DNA from: JBCCQH01 sp039024435
GTDB lineage: Bacteria > Bacteroidota > Bacteroidia > J057 > JADKCL01
Direction of reading: 5' to 3'
NCBI GenBank assembly: GCA_039024435.1
Contig: JBCCQH010000139.1
Span: 1 to 16,190 of the forward strand
Length of the DNA: 16,190 bases
The notes beneath the pieces were generated by a model that had not been told where the DNA came from, did no database searches, and was given only the letters and a program-made list of their open reading frames with translations. A program made the position numbers and the translations under genes. Below, piece after piece: positions 1-7,057 of this stretch (position 1 is its first letter; every line of letters starts with the position of its first letter).

Positions 1-1
1 C

Positions 2-171
2 CTTAGAGGCTGTTTAAAATTGGTTTGTGAAATTTGCTATCGCAGATTTTTTTGTCTCTCAAAGCTCATTTTGGAGTCCATAGCCAAAGCTATGGGCGAG
101 AAAATAGCGGAAGAGAGGCGGAAAAAGATGCCAGAGCAAAATCACAGGATTAAATTTAAACCGCCTCTAAG
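2..171. repeat. Long imperfect palindrome overlapping the end of the Alba-PIN gene
   Basis: The outer arms 2-10 and 163-171 are exact reverse complements (9 bp, CTTAGAGGC). Inward, matched blocks follow: 13-21 against 152-160 (one mismatch), the T run 47-53 against the A run near 121-126, CTCTC at 56-60 against 113-117, ATTTT at 68-72 against 101-105. The centre is a perfect 7-bp stem, CCATAGC (78-84) and GCTATGG (89-95), around a CAAA loop. The right arm contains the stop codon of the gene at 167. The structure resembles a MITE- or REP-like palindromic repeat, or the remnant of two inverted element ends, and it may also act as a transcription stop. The identity as a mobile repeat is inference; the symmetry is seen directly. 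The element may start just outside the window. Confidence 0.6.
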
Positions 172-1693
172 AAACCTTCCAGGGAGAATCCATTTCAAAC
201 AACCAATCCCCGCCTTCGAAGCGCTCGGTGATTTTCTTGAACGTCTGGTATGCCACCTCCAGATGTGCGGGACCTTGATAATTTTCCAGCAATTGGAAAA
301 AATCGTTTTCCTCAATGAGCAACTGCTTGTGGACCCACCGGTGTAGGGATTCCCCTTTTTGATCGCATTCCAAGGAAAAAACCTTCTCTTCCTTTCCAAA
401 AGACAATCCTATCCTCCCGAAAGAGACCGCAATCTCATAAATGATCGCTCCGAGCGGAACATCAAATTCCAGTTTCTGATCACCCGATTGATCGCAGATT
501 GCAAAGGGAGCTACCTGTCCCCAATTCTTCTCCAGAAGCTTCTCATCGGGCATTTTTAGGTAAATCGGATCTAAACTTTCCGCCATCGCAAGGGCAGCGT
601 TGGACTTGTCGGAACTCAAAAAGTAGATCCCTTTGTGAAAGTCGAGTTTGCGGATAAACTCCTTGAACTGCTGCCGAATATCATTGTCCCCCGCAGAACT
701 CTTCCTAATCGGCTTCTTTTCCGCGACCATTTCGTTCATTCCGACCTTGAGCGCCTTTAAATCTTCTTTGATATCATGAATCGGACTGGTTTGGCCCGCG
801 ATCACCAACGTTATTCCCTGAATATCCGTATTCCGCTTCAACTCCATCACCTCCTGGAGCGCCCGATACGCTCTCCTCCCGTTGTAGTTTAAGCGTCCAT
901 TTCTATTGCGAGCATTGGCGGCATTCTCCAACTCATGCATCACTACGCTGGGGACAACCAGCAGTATCCAGTTGGGCCGATTGACGTAATTTTCGGTTTG
1001 CACCAAAGAAATTCCCGGGATGAGATGTTCGGAAATATTGCAGTTGTAAAGCACGTTTGTGTCGAGCCCGATTATGACATCATCGTGCTTCGATAACTTT
1101 TTTGCCACCGGTTTCAATTGCACTGGTTGCAAAACACCCGCACGCAGCAGCGCCGAATTTATTTTGGGGTAAATGCTAGCCTTGTCGTCCCGGTTGCTCA
1201 TCCCCTGTTTAATCTTAGAATGGATTTTGATTTGTTTCACCTTTTTGCTGGTGCCGGGAGTAATTTCTACCAGTGGTACCTGGCGGGCATCGCGGGCAAA
1301 GATTTGCAACTTGCCGTGTCGGTGGAGATACCAATCCGCCAATAAGGCGTAGGTAGAGTAATTAATGAAGTCACGGGTACCCGCTTCGCTAAAATTGCTG
1401 TCCTGGCGGTTCACCCTGAAGGCTCCATACAATTTACTTTTCTCGTCGAGCGCGAGCTTGATGTTCAGTACCGGGATTTTTGCCCCATCAAGATCAAATG
1501 AGTCGAGCTCGGTAGCCAATATCTGGGCATTGAGTTCTTGATTGAGGATTTGCGCAATCTCAATTCCCTTTTGGGTGTTCCCGCCATAAGCACGAAGGGT
1601 GACCGAACTGGCGTTTGTGTTGAACCTCGAAAGTACCTCAACCACGCATTCTGTAGTCTTGCGACCGTATATACTTACTGTTTCATCCATCAT
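167..1693 (-). CDS. Alba-domain/PIN-domain fusion protein, putative ribonuclease
   Basis: A 508-aa protein. Residues about 5-85 resemble archaeal Alba: V-x-I-x-G-[RK]K near the start, a V..VL..FN helix, the strand SSVTLRAYGG, then QKGIEIAQIL and a final IPVLNIKL strand. Alba proteins bind DNA and RNA as dimers and are related to the RNase P/MRP subunits Rpp20/Rpp25. Residues about 205-380 form a PIN domain (Mg-dependent ribonuclease fold) with the expected acidic residues: D211 in GLDTNVLY, E254 in MHELENAA, D336/D338 in AGDNDI and D362 in LSSDKSN. The last 120 residues are not recognised. A soluble RNA- or DNA-targeted nuclease is the likely role; the substrate is unknown. ATG at 1693 is followed by a second ATG, and either may be used. 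No clear promoter or Shine-Dalgarno is visible. The gene stands alone between inverted repeats, and its stop codon lies inside the right arm of the palindrome. Confidence 0.75.
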   Translation of the reverse strand: MMDETVSIYGRKTTECVVEVLSRFNTNASSVTLRAYGGNTQKGIEIAQILNQELNAQILATELDSFDLDGAKIPVLNIKLALDEKSKLYGAFRVNRQDSNFSEAGTRDFINYSTYALLADWYLHRHGKLQIFARDARQVPLVEITPGTSKKVKQIKIHSKIKQGMSNRDDKASIYPKINSALLRAGVLQPVQLKPVAKKLSKHDDVIIGLDTNVLYNCNISEHLIPGISLVQTENYVNRPNWILLVVPSVVMHELENAANARNRNGRLNYNGRRAYRALQEVMELKRNTDIQGITLVIAGQTSPIHDIKEDLKALKVGMNEMVAEKKPIRKSSAGDNDIRQQFKEFIRKLDFHKGIYFLSSDKSNAALAMAESLDPIYLKMPDEKLLEKNWGQVAPFAICDQSGDQKLEFDVPLGAIIYEIAVSFGRIGLSFGKEEKVFSLECDQKGESLHRWVHKQLLIEENDFFQLLENYQGPAHLEVAYQTFKKITERFEGGDWLFEMDSPWKVS

Positions 1694-2357
1694 ATAGTCA
1701 TTTTATCGTCCAACATTGTATCGATGCCTCCTCTTACGAGAAAGCTTTATCGGGTATCCCTGGATCTCACTTTCCGATACCGATGATTGAGATCAGTTTC
1801 GAAAGGGCATTTTATCTCTGCGCAAAACGGACACAGATCTTAGAAAATTCTTCGCGTAACGATTTTTAAACCAATTTTAAACAGGCATCGGAATGTGTTT
1901 GATCTTCTCAACCCACAATCTTTACTGGCATTTTTTTGCACTCGCGTTGCCCTCATGGATGGCGAAGGCTTACAATTGCACTTTGTACCCTCAACGGCCC
2001 GCGGTCACACCGCATTGCCATTAATCTGAAGGAAATATAGACTTTTGCGAGTAATTTTACAAAGCATACCAACGGCTAACCCCCGCTCCTGAATTAAAAT
2101 GAGGGCTGAACCTCTGATTCAGAACCGTTTACAACCGGTTTTGCTGAATTTACTTTGCGATAAAATCGCCCAATCACCGCCCCGATTTGCAGTATGTCCA
2201 GCCTGCGTATGGTTCGCGCTTGTTGAGTTGCTTCCGGGAGGCCAGCCGCATTCGCCCCCATACCGGCGTAGCCAATCTTTATCTCCATTGAGAGGATGAA
2301 AGCCCGACAAAGACGATGCGACAAGGCACCGCGTCAGACTGCATTGCGATCTTGCCT
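1694..2357. other. Gene-poor stretch between the Alba-PIN gene and the tRNA region
   Basis: No convincing gene. Small open frames exist on both strands (for example minus 2094-2324, 76 codons) but have no recognisable domain. A hairpin pairs ATTCAG-AACCG (2117-2127) with CGGTT-TTG-CTGAAT (2136-2149), and a smaller one pairs GGTATC (1753-1758) with GATACC (1776-1781). The 17-bp inverted copy of the left-end repeat at 1868-1884 is listed separately. The stretch could be degraded accessory DNA next to a tRNA. Confidence 0.5.
1868..1884 (-). repeat. 17-bp inverted copy of the left-end palindrome sequence
   Basis: The reverse complement of 1868-1884 is CTGTTTAAAATTGGTTT, identical to 10-26 on the plus strand just inside the left arm of the palindrome. 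The two copies face each other about 1.86 kb apart with the Alba-PIN gene between them. A 17-bp exact match by chance in so short a span is unlikely, although it is AT-rich. It may mark the end of a small cassette or a scattered intergenic repeat. Confidence 0.55.
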
Positions 2358-2404
2358 GCCCCCAGAAAAGGAGTCGAACCCACAACCTCCTCATTCAGAG
2401 GGCC
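2358..2404 (-). pseudogene. tRNA 3'-half fragment / possible attachment-site remnant
   Basis: On the minus strand this reads like the 3' half of a tRNA: an anticodon-arm-like CCTC...GAGG, a variable loop, GTGGG followed by TTCGACT and CC, then an acceptor-like CTGGGGGC. The 20 bases at 2361-2380 match the tRNA-Leu acceptor and T-arm end at 2440-2459 in 19 of 20 positions. No matching 5' half is present; the space where it should be holds the tRNA-Leu terminator. The T stem is mispaired (GTGGG against CCTTT), so the fragment is not functional. It could be a broken tRNA gene or the duplicated end left by an integrating element. Confidence 0.5.
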
Positions 2405-2412
2405 TTAAATAG

Positions 2413-2433
2413 AAAAAGCCGCTCGAAAGCGGC
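2413..2433 (-). terminator. Intrinsic terminator of tRNA-Leu
   Basis: On the minus strand the stem GCCGCT and AGCGGC (6 bp) closes a TTCG tetraloop and is followed directly by TTTTT. It begins 5 nt after the tRNA 3' end. Confidence 0.8.
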
Positions 2434-2437
2434 CGAA

Positions 2438-2521
2438 TACCCAGGAAAGGAGTCGAACCTTCACGTCCTTGCGGACACTACGACCTGAACGTAGCGCGTC
2501 TACCAGTTCCGCCACCTGGGC
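2438..2521 (-). tRNA. tRNA-Leu (anticodon CAG)
   Basis: Reverse complement of the span, 84 nt. The acceptor stem GCCCAGG pairs with CCTGGGT (first pair G-U), with discriminator A. The D-arm contains GGCGGAACTGGTAGACGC. The anticodon stem CTACG/CGTAG encloses TTCAGGT, giving anticodon CAG (reads CUG). A long variable arm (GTCCGCAAGGAC) marks it as class II. The T arm is GAAGG-TTCGACT-CCTTT. The CCA end is not encoded. It has its own promoter and terminator and lies 130 bp downstream of the LRR gene. Confidence 0.95.
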
Positions 2522-2532
2522 TAAGTAGAAGT

Positions 2533-2564
2533 CAAAGATAGAAAACCGTTGCCCTTCCGCGCAA
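2533..2564 (-). promoter_or_regulatory. Promoter of tRNA-Leu, Bacteroidota -33/-7 type
   Basis: Minus strand: TTG at 2564-2562, a 21-nt spacer, then TATCTTTG at 2540-2533, an exact fit to TAnnTTTG. Transcription would begin around 2527, a few bases before the mature tRNA 5' end at 2521. Confidence 0.7.
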
Positions 2565-2651
2565 CCTTTTTCTGCAAAAAATTCCGCTTGACCTCCAGGA
2601 ATTGCCCCGTAGCCCCCGAGCAGGATCACCGCTCCACTTCCCTGGCCCAAC

Positions 2652-3509
2652 TCAAAACTTGATCTCACAATAAGGCAACTTTGCCACCAGAGTCGCCTTT
2701 TCCTTTTTGGTCAGCTTGTTGCCCTTGAGGTTCAGTTCCGCCAACTGGCTCAGGCGGGCAAAGCCTTTGGGCAGGGCTTTGAGGCGGTTTTTGCGCAGAT
2801 TGAGCACTTTGAGGTTCTTCAGATAACAGATTGAATCCGGCAACTCAGCCAACTGGTTGTTGCTGAGGTCCAGGTATTCCAGATTTTGCAACTCGCCGAT
2901 GCCTTCCGGGATCTCCGTCAAATAGTTGTAAGATACATCCAGGTGCTCAAGACGGGTCAGCCCACCGAGGCTGCTCGGCAAGCGCTCTAAATTGTTTACC
3001 GACATGTTGAGCAATTCGAGCTTGCGCAACTGGCCGAGCTCGTAGGGCAGTGCCCGGATAAAATTGTTGTTGAGGCGCAGCACCCGCAGATTGACCAGAT
3101 CGCCGATGGATTTTGGGACACTGGGGATCCGGTTCAGCCCCAAATCGAGCTCCTGCAGATATTGAAGCTTGCTGACACTGGCGGGGTAATTCGAGAGGAG
3201 ATTTTTTGTGCCGTAGAGGTATTGGAGATTGGTCATGCCCGCGATTTCGCTGGGTACGCGGGTAATCTTGTTGTCGCTGAAATTGAACTCGAGACAGCGC
3301 TCAAAAATGCCGATGCTCACCGGAATTTCAAACATTTCGTGGAAAGACAGGTCCAATCGCTTGACCATATTCCGTTCATCTTCCGCCAGTTTGAGGCGCG
3401 TGTAGCGGGGGTAGCCCTCCAGTTGAGCGCGGGTCTTCAGCTCGGGCTGAGCAAACGAAATCACCGGCAGCAACAACAAGAACAGCAGCAATTTTTTTGG
3501 TTGTTTCAT
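2652..3509 (-). CDS. Exported leucine-rich-repeat protein
   Basis: 285 aa from the chosen start. MKQPKKLLLFLLLLPVISFAQ is a good Sec signal peptide, so the ATG at 3509 is preferred over the in-frame ATG 27 nt upstream. After a short linker (to about residue 50) roughly ten tandem 23-residue repeats of the type LxxLxLxxNxLxxLPxxIGxLxNL run nearly to the C-terminus, which ends in a charged cap (TKKEKATLVAKLPYCEIKF). Such repeats form a curved solenoid used for protein binding. No enzymatic domain, lipobox or T9SS tail is present, so a periplasmic or outer-surface binding role is likely and the partner is unknown. The gene has its own clear promoter and a roughly 110-nt leader; tRNA-Leu lies downstream. 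Confidence 0.85.
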   Translation of the reverse strand: MKQPKKLLLFLLLLPVISFAQPELKTRAQLEGYPRYTRLKLAEDERNMVKRLDLSFHEMFEIPVSIGIFERCLEFNFSDNKITRVPSEIAGMTNLQYLYGTKNLLSNYPASVSKLQYLQELDLGLNRIPSVPKSIGDLVNLRVLRLNNNFIRALPYELGQLRKLELLNMSVNNLERLPSSLGGLTRLEHLDVSYNYLTEIPEGIGELQNLEYLDLSNNQLAELPDSICYLKNLKVLNLRKNRLKALPKGFARLSQLAELNLKGNKLTKKEKATLVAKLPYCEIKF

Positions 3510-3628
3510 ATCAAGGCTCGTATCTGCAATGCCCAAATGACCGCCAAAACCGTGCCACCACGGCGGATGGCCCCGGCAACCCGCTGGTGGTCAAGCCAGC
3601 ACCGCCTTCTGTCTCTTACGACAGACTA

Positions 3629-3659
3629 CAAAGCTAAGGTTCATTTTGCCCGATACAAA
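3629..3659 (-). promoter_or_regulatory. Promoter of the LRR gene
   Basis: Minus strand: TTTG at 3659-3656, a 19-nt spacer, then TAGCTTTG at 3636-3629, an exact fit to the Bacteroidota -33/-7 consensus. It predicts a leader of about 110 nt before the ATG at 3509. Confidence 0.65.
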
Positions 3660-3706
3660 TCCCCTTGCGCACCGAAACATGTGCATAACGCGCCGCCGAG
3701 CCTAGC

Positions 3707-3745
3707 AAAAAGCGCGGCGATCTTCAAGAAGACCGCCGCGCTTTT
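3707..3745 (-). terminator. Strong, possibly bidirectional terminator after the Omp28-like pair
   Basis: AGCGCGGC (3711-3718) pairs perfectly with GCCGCGCT (3735-3742). A further inner stem (TCTT with AAGA) gives a long hairpin. A runs at 3707-3710 and T runs at 3742-3745 flank it, so it can work in either direction. It lies just beyond the stop codon at 3767 of the minus-strand gene. Confidence 0.8.
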
Positions 3746-3766
3746 CCCAAGTGACCGGACAAAAAA

Positions 3767-4867
3767 TCAGCGCTGCAACAGCACCTGCGTTGCATTTGAC
3801 TGTCCGTGCTCGGTGATCAGGCGAATGTAGTAAATACCGTTCGCTACCGGGCCTTGCGCATCGTTCCGCCCATTCCAGTAGAGGGTGTGAGCGCCTTCGT
3901 TCATGAAACCTTCACCGAGGGTAGCAACGTGCTGGCCCATCTGGTTGATGACTTCCATGCGGATATTACCCGCCTCACGCAGCGTAAAGAGGACTTTGGA
4001 GCGGTCCACCACCGGATTTGGGGCGATTTCCATCACATCCGAGTGTGCATTGAGCTCGTCGATGCCCACTGCCGGCTCATAAATATCGGCTTCTTCCCCG
4101 TTGAGGATGCGGCGATCCGACTGGCCACTGCCATCAAAGCGGCTGATGTAAGCCACCACGTGAACATCTTCTTCTTTCCAAGCGGCCGGAACCGTGTACG
4201 AGTAATTTTGCGTGACCGAGGTACCGAAGTTGACCGTGCTCGGGATCAGGCCCGCCGTTCCCCAGGGACCGTCCAGATGAGCGCGCAGCACGTGGCTGTG
4301 TACGTAACCGACGATCGGATTGCCGGCTCCCTGCATGGGATGGTTTGCGGTAGTGTTGTAGTAATTCGTTTGGTTGTAGCCCGGGCCGGTACCGGTGACA
4401 TTGTCTTCGATGACCACCAAATTGAAGCGCATATCCCCGGTTTCTGGTCCGGTAAATGTCGCTTTGACTTGCAGATCGAGCTGCCGCGTGGTGTTGTCAT
4501 AAGTCAGGCTGTCAATCGCGACGGTTACCGAGGAAGCGCCCTGCGTCGCGGTACTGGTCGCGGCTCCCCAAGAACCTCGGCTATAGAGACTGCCGTCCCG
4601 ATTGACCGTAGCTTGCGGGAAACCTGGGCTCCAAAAGTTGACCAGATCGGCACCCGAACTGATCTGCATGTCATCGCCCTGGTGAACGGCGATGGCAATC
4701 ACGTTGGGATTGTTCTGCATGACGCTTTCGAGAATGATGGCACCGTCGGGACAATATCCGCACCAAGCCCCAGTATATTCCTCAAGCACCGCTTTCTGGA
4801 TTGAGAACTGAGCTTGGGCAAAGCCGAACAAGGCAAAGCTGGTGAGGACAAGTAGAATTTTTTTCAT
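3767..4867 (-). CDS. Omp28-like WCGxC protein with T9SS type A tail (copy 2)
   Basis: 366 aa. The signal peptide MKKILLVLTSFALFGFAQAQ fixes the start at 4867 rather than the longer open frame. Directly after it comes EEYTGAWCGYCPDGA, with C36 and C39 as a thioredoxin-like CxxC in the Omp28-related fold, followed by a beta-rich region of about 200 residues. From about residue 280 the end is a T9SS type A sorting domain (IAPNPVVDRSKV, then NQMGQHV and GIYYIRL, finishing QVLLQR). The protein is therefore probably exported through the outer membrane and anchored or released at the surface. Omp28 proteins are surface proteins of Porphyromonas and relatives; a redox or disulfide role is suggested by WCGYC but unproved. 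It is a paralogue of the gene 81 nt upstream, with the same length and cysteine positions. Cotranscription is possible. Confidence 0.85.
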   Translation of the reverse strand: MKKILLVLTSFALFGFAQAQFSIQKAVLEEYTGAWCGYCPDGAIILESVMQNNPNVIAIAVHQGDDMQISSGADLVNFWSPGFPQATVNRDGSLYSRGSWGAATSTATQGASSVTVAIDSLTYDNTTRQLDLQVKATFTGPETGDMRFNLVVIEDNVTGTGPGYNQTNYYNTTANHPMQGAGNPIVGYVHSHVLRAHLDGPWGTAGLIPSTVNFGTSVTQNYSYTVPAAWKEEDVHVVAYISRFDGSGQSDRRILNGEEADIYEPAVGIDELNAHSDVMEIAPNPVVDRSKVLFTLREAGNIRMEVINQMGQHVATLGEGFMNEGAHTLYWNGRNDAQGPVANGIYYIRLITEHGQSNATQVLLQR

Positions 4868-4940
4868 TGGTAAAAAGTGTTGCGACAAAAATGAAACTGC
4901 CGGAAAACCCACCGCAGTCGATTTCCCGGCACAAAATATC

Positions 4941-4962
4941 AAAAATGATCAACGAGCGATCA
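4941..4962 (-). terminator. Weak terminator-like hairpin at the stop codon of Omp28-like copy 1
   Basis: On the minus strand TGATC (4962-4958) pairs with GATCA (4950-4946) and is followed by TTTTT. The stem is only 5 bp and overlaps the end of the coding sequence. A second imperfect hairpin (GCCGG 4899-4903 with CCGGC 4926-4930) lies further downstream. Together they could reduce read-through into copy 2. Confidence 0.3.
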
Positions 4963-6049
4963 ATACTTTTTTCGTCAAGGACTGGCCCGATTCGGTAATC
5001 ATACGGACCATGTAGAGGCCATTGGCGACCGGCTGACCGATGGCATCGTTGCCATCCCATACGTAGGTGTGGGCACCCGCATTTTTCATGTCGTGGCCCA
5101 GGGTTCGCACCAGTTGGCCCAATTGGTTGCGCACTTCCAGGGTAATCGTGCCCATTTGCTCTACCGTGTAAGCAATGCTCACGCGGTCCGTGGCCGGATT
5201 CGGGGAAATGGTCATCACCTCGCTGTTCGCGTTGAGGCCCTCCTCCAGGTCCATGACCAGATCGAGGGACATCTGCGCGCTGTTCAGCGTCGGACGCGAA
5301 TTTGGGGTCTGACCACCGTGCAAATTCACCAAGCCCACGATATTCAGGTCGGTCGCCTGAATGTTGTTCGGCAGGATCTTCTGATAGGTGTGGGTGTAAG
5401 ATTCACCCGCATTGACCGTACCCGGAATGATGGCCGGCGTGCCCCAAGCGCCGCCGAGGGCATCGCGGAACACGTACTTGTGGGTGTAGTTCGGAATGGG
5501 ATTGCCCATCTGGTAGAACGTGCTGGAAGCATTCGTGTTGAAGTAATTCGTCTGATCCCAGCCGTTGCCGCTACCGGTCATTTCGCGCTCGACCAGATAA
5601 GCATTGAAGCGGAACTGCCCGGACATCTGCTGCACGAAGTCTACCTTGACCCGCACCGTCAGCAAGCGCTGAACCCAGTCCCAGCCGAGGCTGTCAATCG
5701 ATACGTAGCAGCTCGGGGCGGCCTGGGTCGCCGTCATCACCGAGGAAGCCCAGGAACCGCGGCTGACCGGAGCACTGCTGCGGTTGATCGTCGCCTGCGG
5801 ATAAGCCGGTCCGTAGAAATTGGCGATGACGCCACCCCAGGTTACGTACATCTGATCACCATCATGGATGGCTACCGGAATCGCGTTGGGATTGTTGGTG
5901 ACGATTTGGTCCAAAATTTCCGCACCCTCCGGGCAGAAACCACACCAAGCACCGGTGTGCTTCTCGATGATAACATTCTGCAAACTTTGGGCAGACGAGA
6001 ACTGAAACAGGCAAATCATGCCAAAAGCAGTGAGTAGAATTTTTTTCAT
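4949..6049 (-). CDS. Omp28-like WCGxC protein with T9SS type A tail (copy 1)
   Basis: 366 aa, exactly the length of its downstream paralogue. The start at 6049 gives the signal peptide MKKILLTAFGMICLFQFSSAQ. C36 and C39 lie in EKHTGAWCGFCPEGA, a thioredoxin-type active-site-like motif near the mature N-terminus. The central region shares motifs with copy 2 (YPQATINR, SRGSWA, QTNYFNT). The C-terminal 85 residues are a T9SS type A domain (ISPNPATDRVSI, NQLGQLVRTLG, GLYMVRMITESGQ, ending KKVLIAR). Likely a surface-delivered protein; enzymatic disulfide exchange is possible but not shown. The two genes arose by tandem duplication. No exact -33/-7 promoter is seen; a small hairpin (TCGGT with ACCGA) lies in the leader. 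Confidence 0.85.
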   Translation of the reverse strand: MKKILLTAFGMICLFQFSSAQSLQNVIIEKHTGAWCGFCPEGAEILDQIVTNNPNAIPVAIHDGDQMYVTWGGVIANFYGPAYPQATINRSSAPVSRGSWASSVMTATQAAPSCYVSIDSLGWDWVQRLLTVRVKVDFVQQMSGQFRFNAYLVEREMTGSGNGWDQTNYFNTNASSTFYQMGNPIPNYTHKYVFRDALGGAWGTPAIIPGTVNAGESYTHTYQKILPNNIQATDLNIVGLVNLHGGQTPNSRPTLNSAQMSLDLVMDLEEGLNANSEVMTISPNPATDRVSIAYTVEQMGTITLEVRNQLGQLVRTLGHDMKNAGAHTYVWDGNDAIGQPVANGLYMVRMITESGQSLTKKVLIAR

Positions 6050-6180
6050 GCTATTATCCGTAGGGTTTGAAAAGAAATCGGTACGGAACCGAAAAACCAT
6101 GATTTAATATTCAATTTACATATTTTTCCGGGCAAAACCATGCTCAGAAGTCAGGCCTGCGACAAATATCCTACGGTCAA

Positions 6181-6915
6181 TCATCCGCGGCGGGGGCGCT
6201 TAAAAAAAGGGATCAACATCGGTACCCGGGCCTGATAATCAAGGTAGGCTTGGCCGTAACGCTCCACCAGATCCCGCTCCTCAAAATAGATCCCCACCAA
6301 TATATACGCGGTCATAACCTCCGCAAAAAACAGGTGATCGTGCGTCATCGCCGGGGTGCTCCAGAACATCAACAGCAGGCCCAGGTAAAGCGGATGCCGC
6401 ACGTAACGGTACAAAAATGGCGTCCGAAAGGGCAGAGCCGCATTTTTTTTGCCCCGCCAAATGTCAATCACCGTCTGCACCCCGATGAGATCCAGCGGTC
6501 CCATCCCCCTCTGTCCCACCAACACGATCCCCCCTCCCAGGAACCAAACCGCCAGCAAAGCGTAGCCGCCCAGCGTGCCCCGCAAGTCATACAACGGCGG
6601 CGACAACCGCGCCCACAGCACCGACATCCAAAACAGCACAAATCCGGTCATCAGCACGTACACACTGCGCTCCAATTCCGGCGGGAACAGCGCGATCAAT
6701 CCGCGCTTCCAACCGCGCCGCGCCATCAAGCTGTGCTGCAGCCCAAAGATCAGCAACAGCACCGCATTCAGCTCCAAGCCCCTGCGAAACAGGTTCCAAC
6801 TCCGAAAATCACCCGGGGATACGAAATCCAACAGCAGAAAGGAAAAAGACATCAATCCCAGCATCGCCACGACCACCGACATCACCGCAAATTGCACCAG
6901 GACCAGCTTCCGCAT
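6181..6915 (-). CDS. mddA: NnrU/isoprenylcysteine-methyltransferase-like membrane protein, probable methanethiol S-methyltransferase
   Basis: 244 aa with about six hydrophobic segments. N-terminal features include LQHSLMARRGWKRGL and ERSVYVLMTGFVLFWMSVLW, as in the NnrU family. The C-terminal half has the ICMT/PEMT-type SAM-binding signature YRYVRHPLYLGLLLMFWSTP, then EERDLVERYGQAYLDYQARVPML. The MddA family (methanethiol to dimethyl sulfide) shows the same combination and length, so this is the best guess. Another membrane methyltransferase of the superfamily is the alternative. The enzyme would act in the inner membrane using S-adenosylmethionine. The ATG at 6915 is preceded by AAGAAGG. A weak -33/-7 promoter lies upstream, 142 bp from miaA. 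Confidence 0.6.
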   Translation of the reverse strand: MRKLVLVQFAVMSVVVAMLGLMSFSFLLLDFVSPGDFRSWNLFRRGLELNAVLLLIFGLQHSLMARRGWKRGLIALFPPELERSVYVLMTGFVLFWMSVLWARLSPPLYDLRGTLGGYALLAVWFLGGGIVLVGQRGMGPLDLIGVQTVIDIWRGKKNAALPFRTPFLYRYVRHPLYLGLLLMFWSTPAMTHDHLFFAEVMTAYILVGIYFEERDLVERYGQAYLDYQARVPMLIPFFKRPRRG

Positions 6916-6940
6916 GCCTTCTTTCAGCTTGATTTCAATT

Positions 6941-6972
6941 TCAATCTACACGATTATTCCCCGATCAACAAA
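6941..6972 (-). promoter_or_regulatory. Possible promoter of the mddA-like gene
   Basis: Minus strand: TTTG at 6972-6969, a 20-nt spacer, then TAGATTGA at 6948-6941. The -33 and the spacing fit, but the -7 differs from TAnnTTTG at two positions. Confidence 0.3.
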
Positions 6973-7057
6973 TCCTTCTCTCCGGATCGGCCCAATGCCG
7001 AACACTGTACCACAGCGCGTACCCCGTGGCGCAACCCGCCAGAGCGCGATCCGCCCC

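Noticed and set aside
2094..2324. 76-codon minus-strand frame in the gene-poor stretch
   Set aside because: The sequence is vaguely protein-like but has no recognisable family, no start signal and overlapping alternatives on both strands; it may be a gene fragment at most.
2405..2668. 87-codon minus-strand frame across the tRNA-Leu region
   Set aside because: It reads through the tRNA and its terminator.
3806..6037. Long plus-strand open frames (3806-4804, 5069-6037) opposite the Omp28-like genes
   Set aside because: They are antisense shadows caused by GC-rich codon structure. The minus frames have signal peptides, CxxC motifs and T9SS tails, while these have no recognisable domain.
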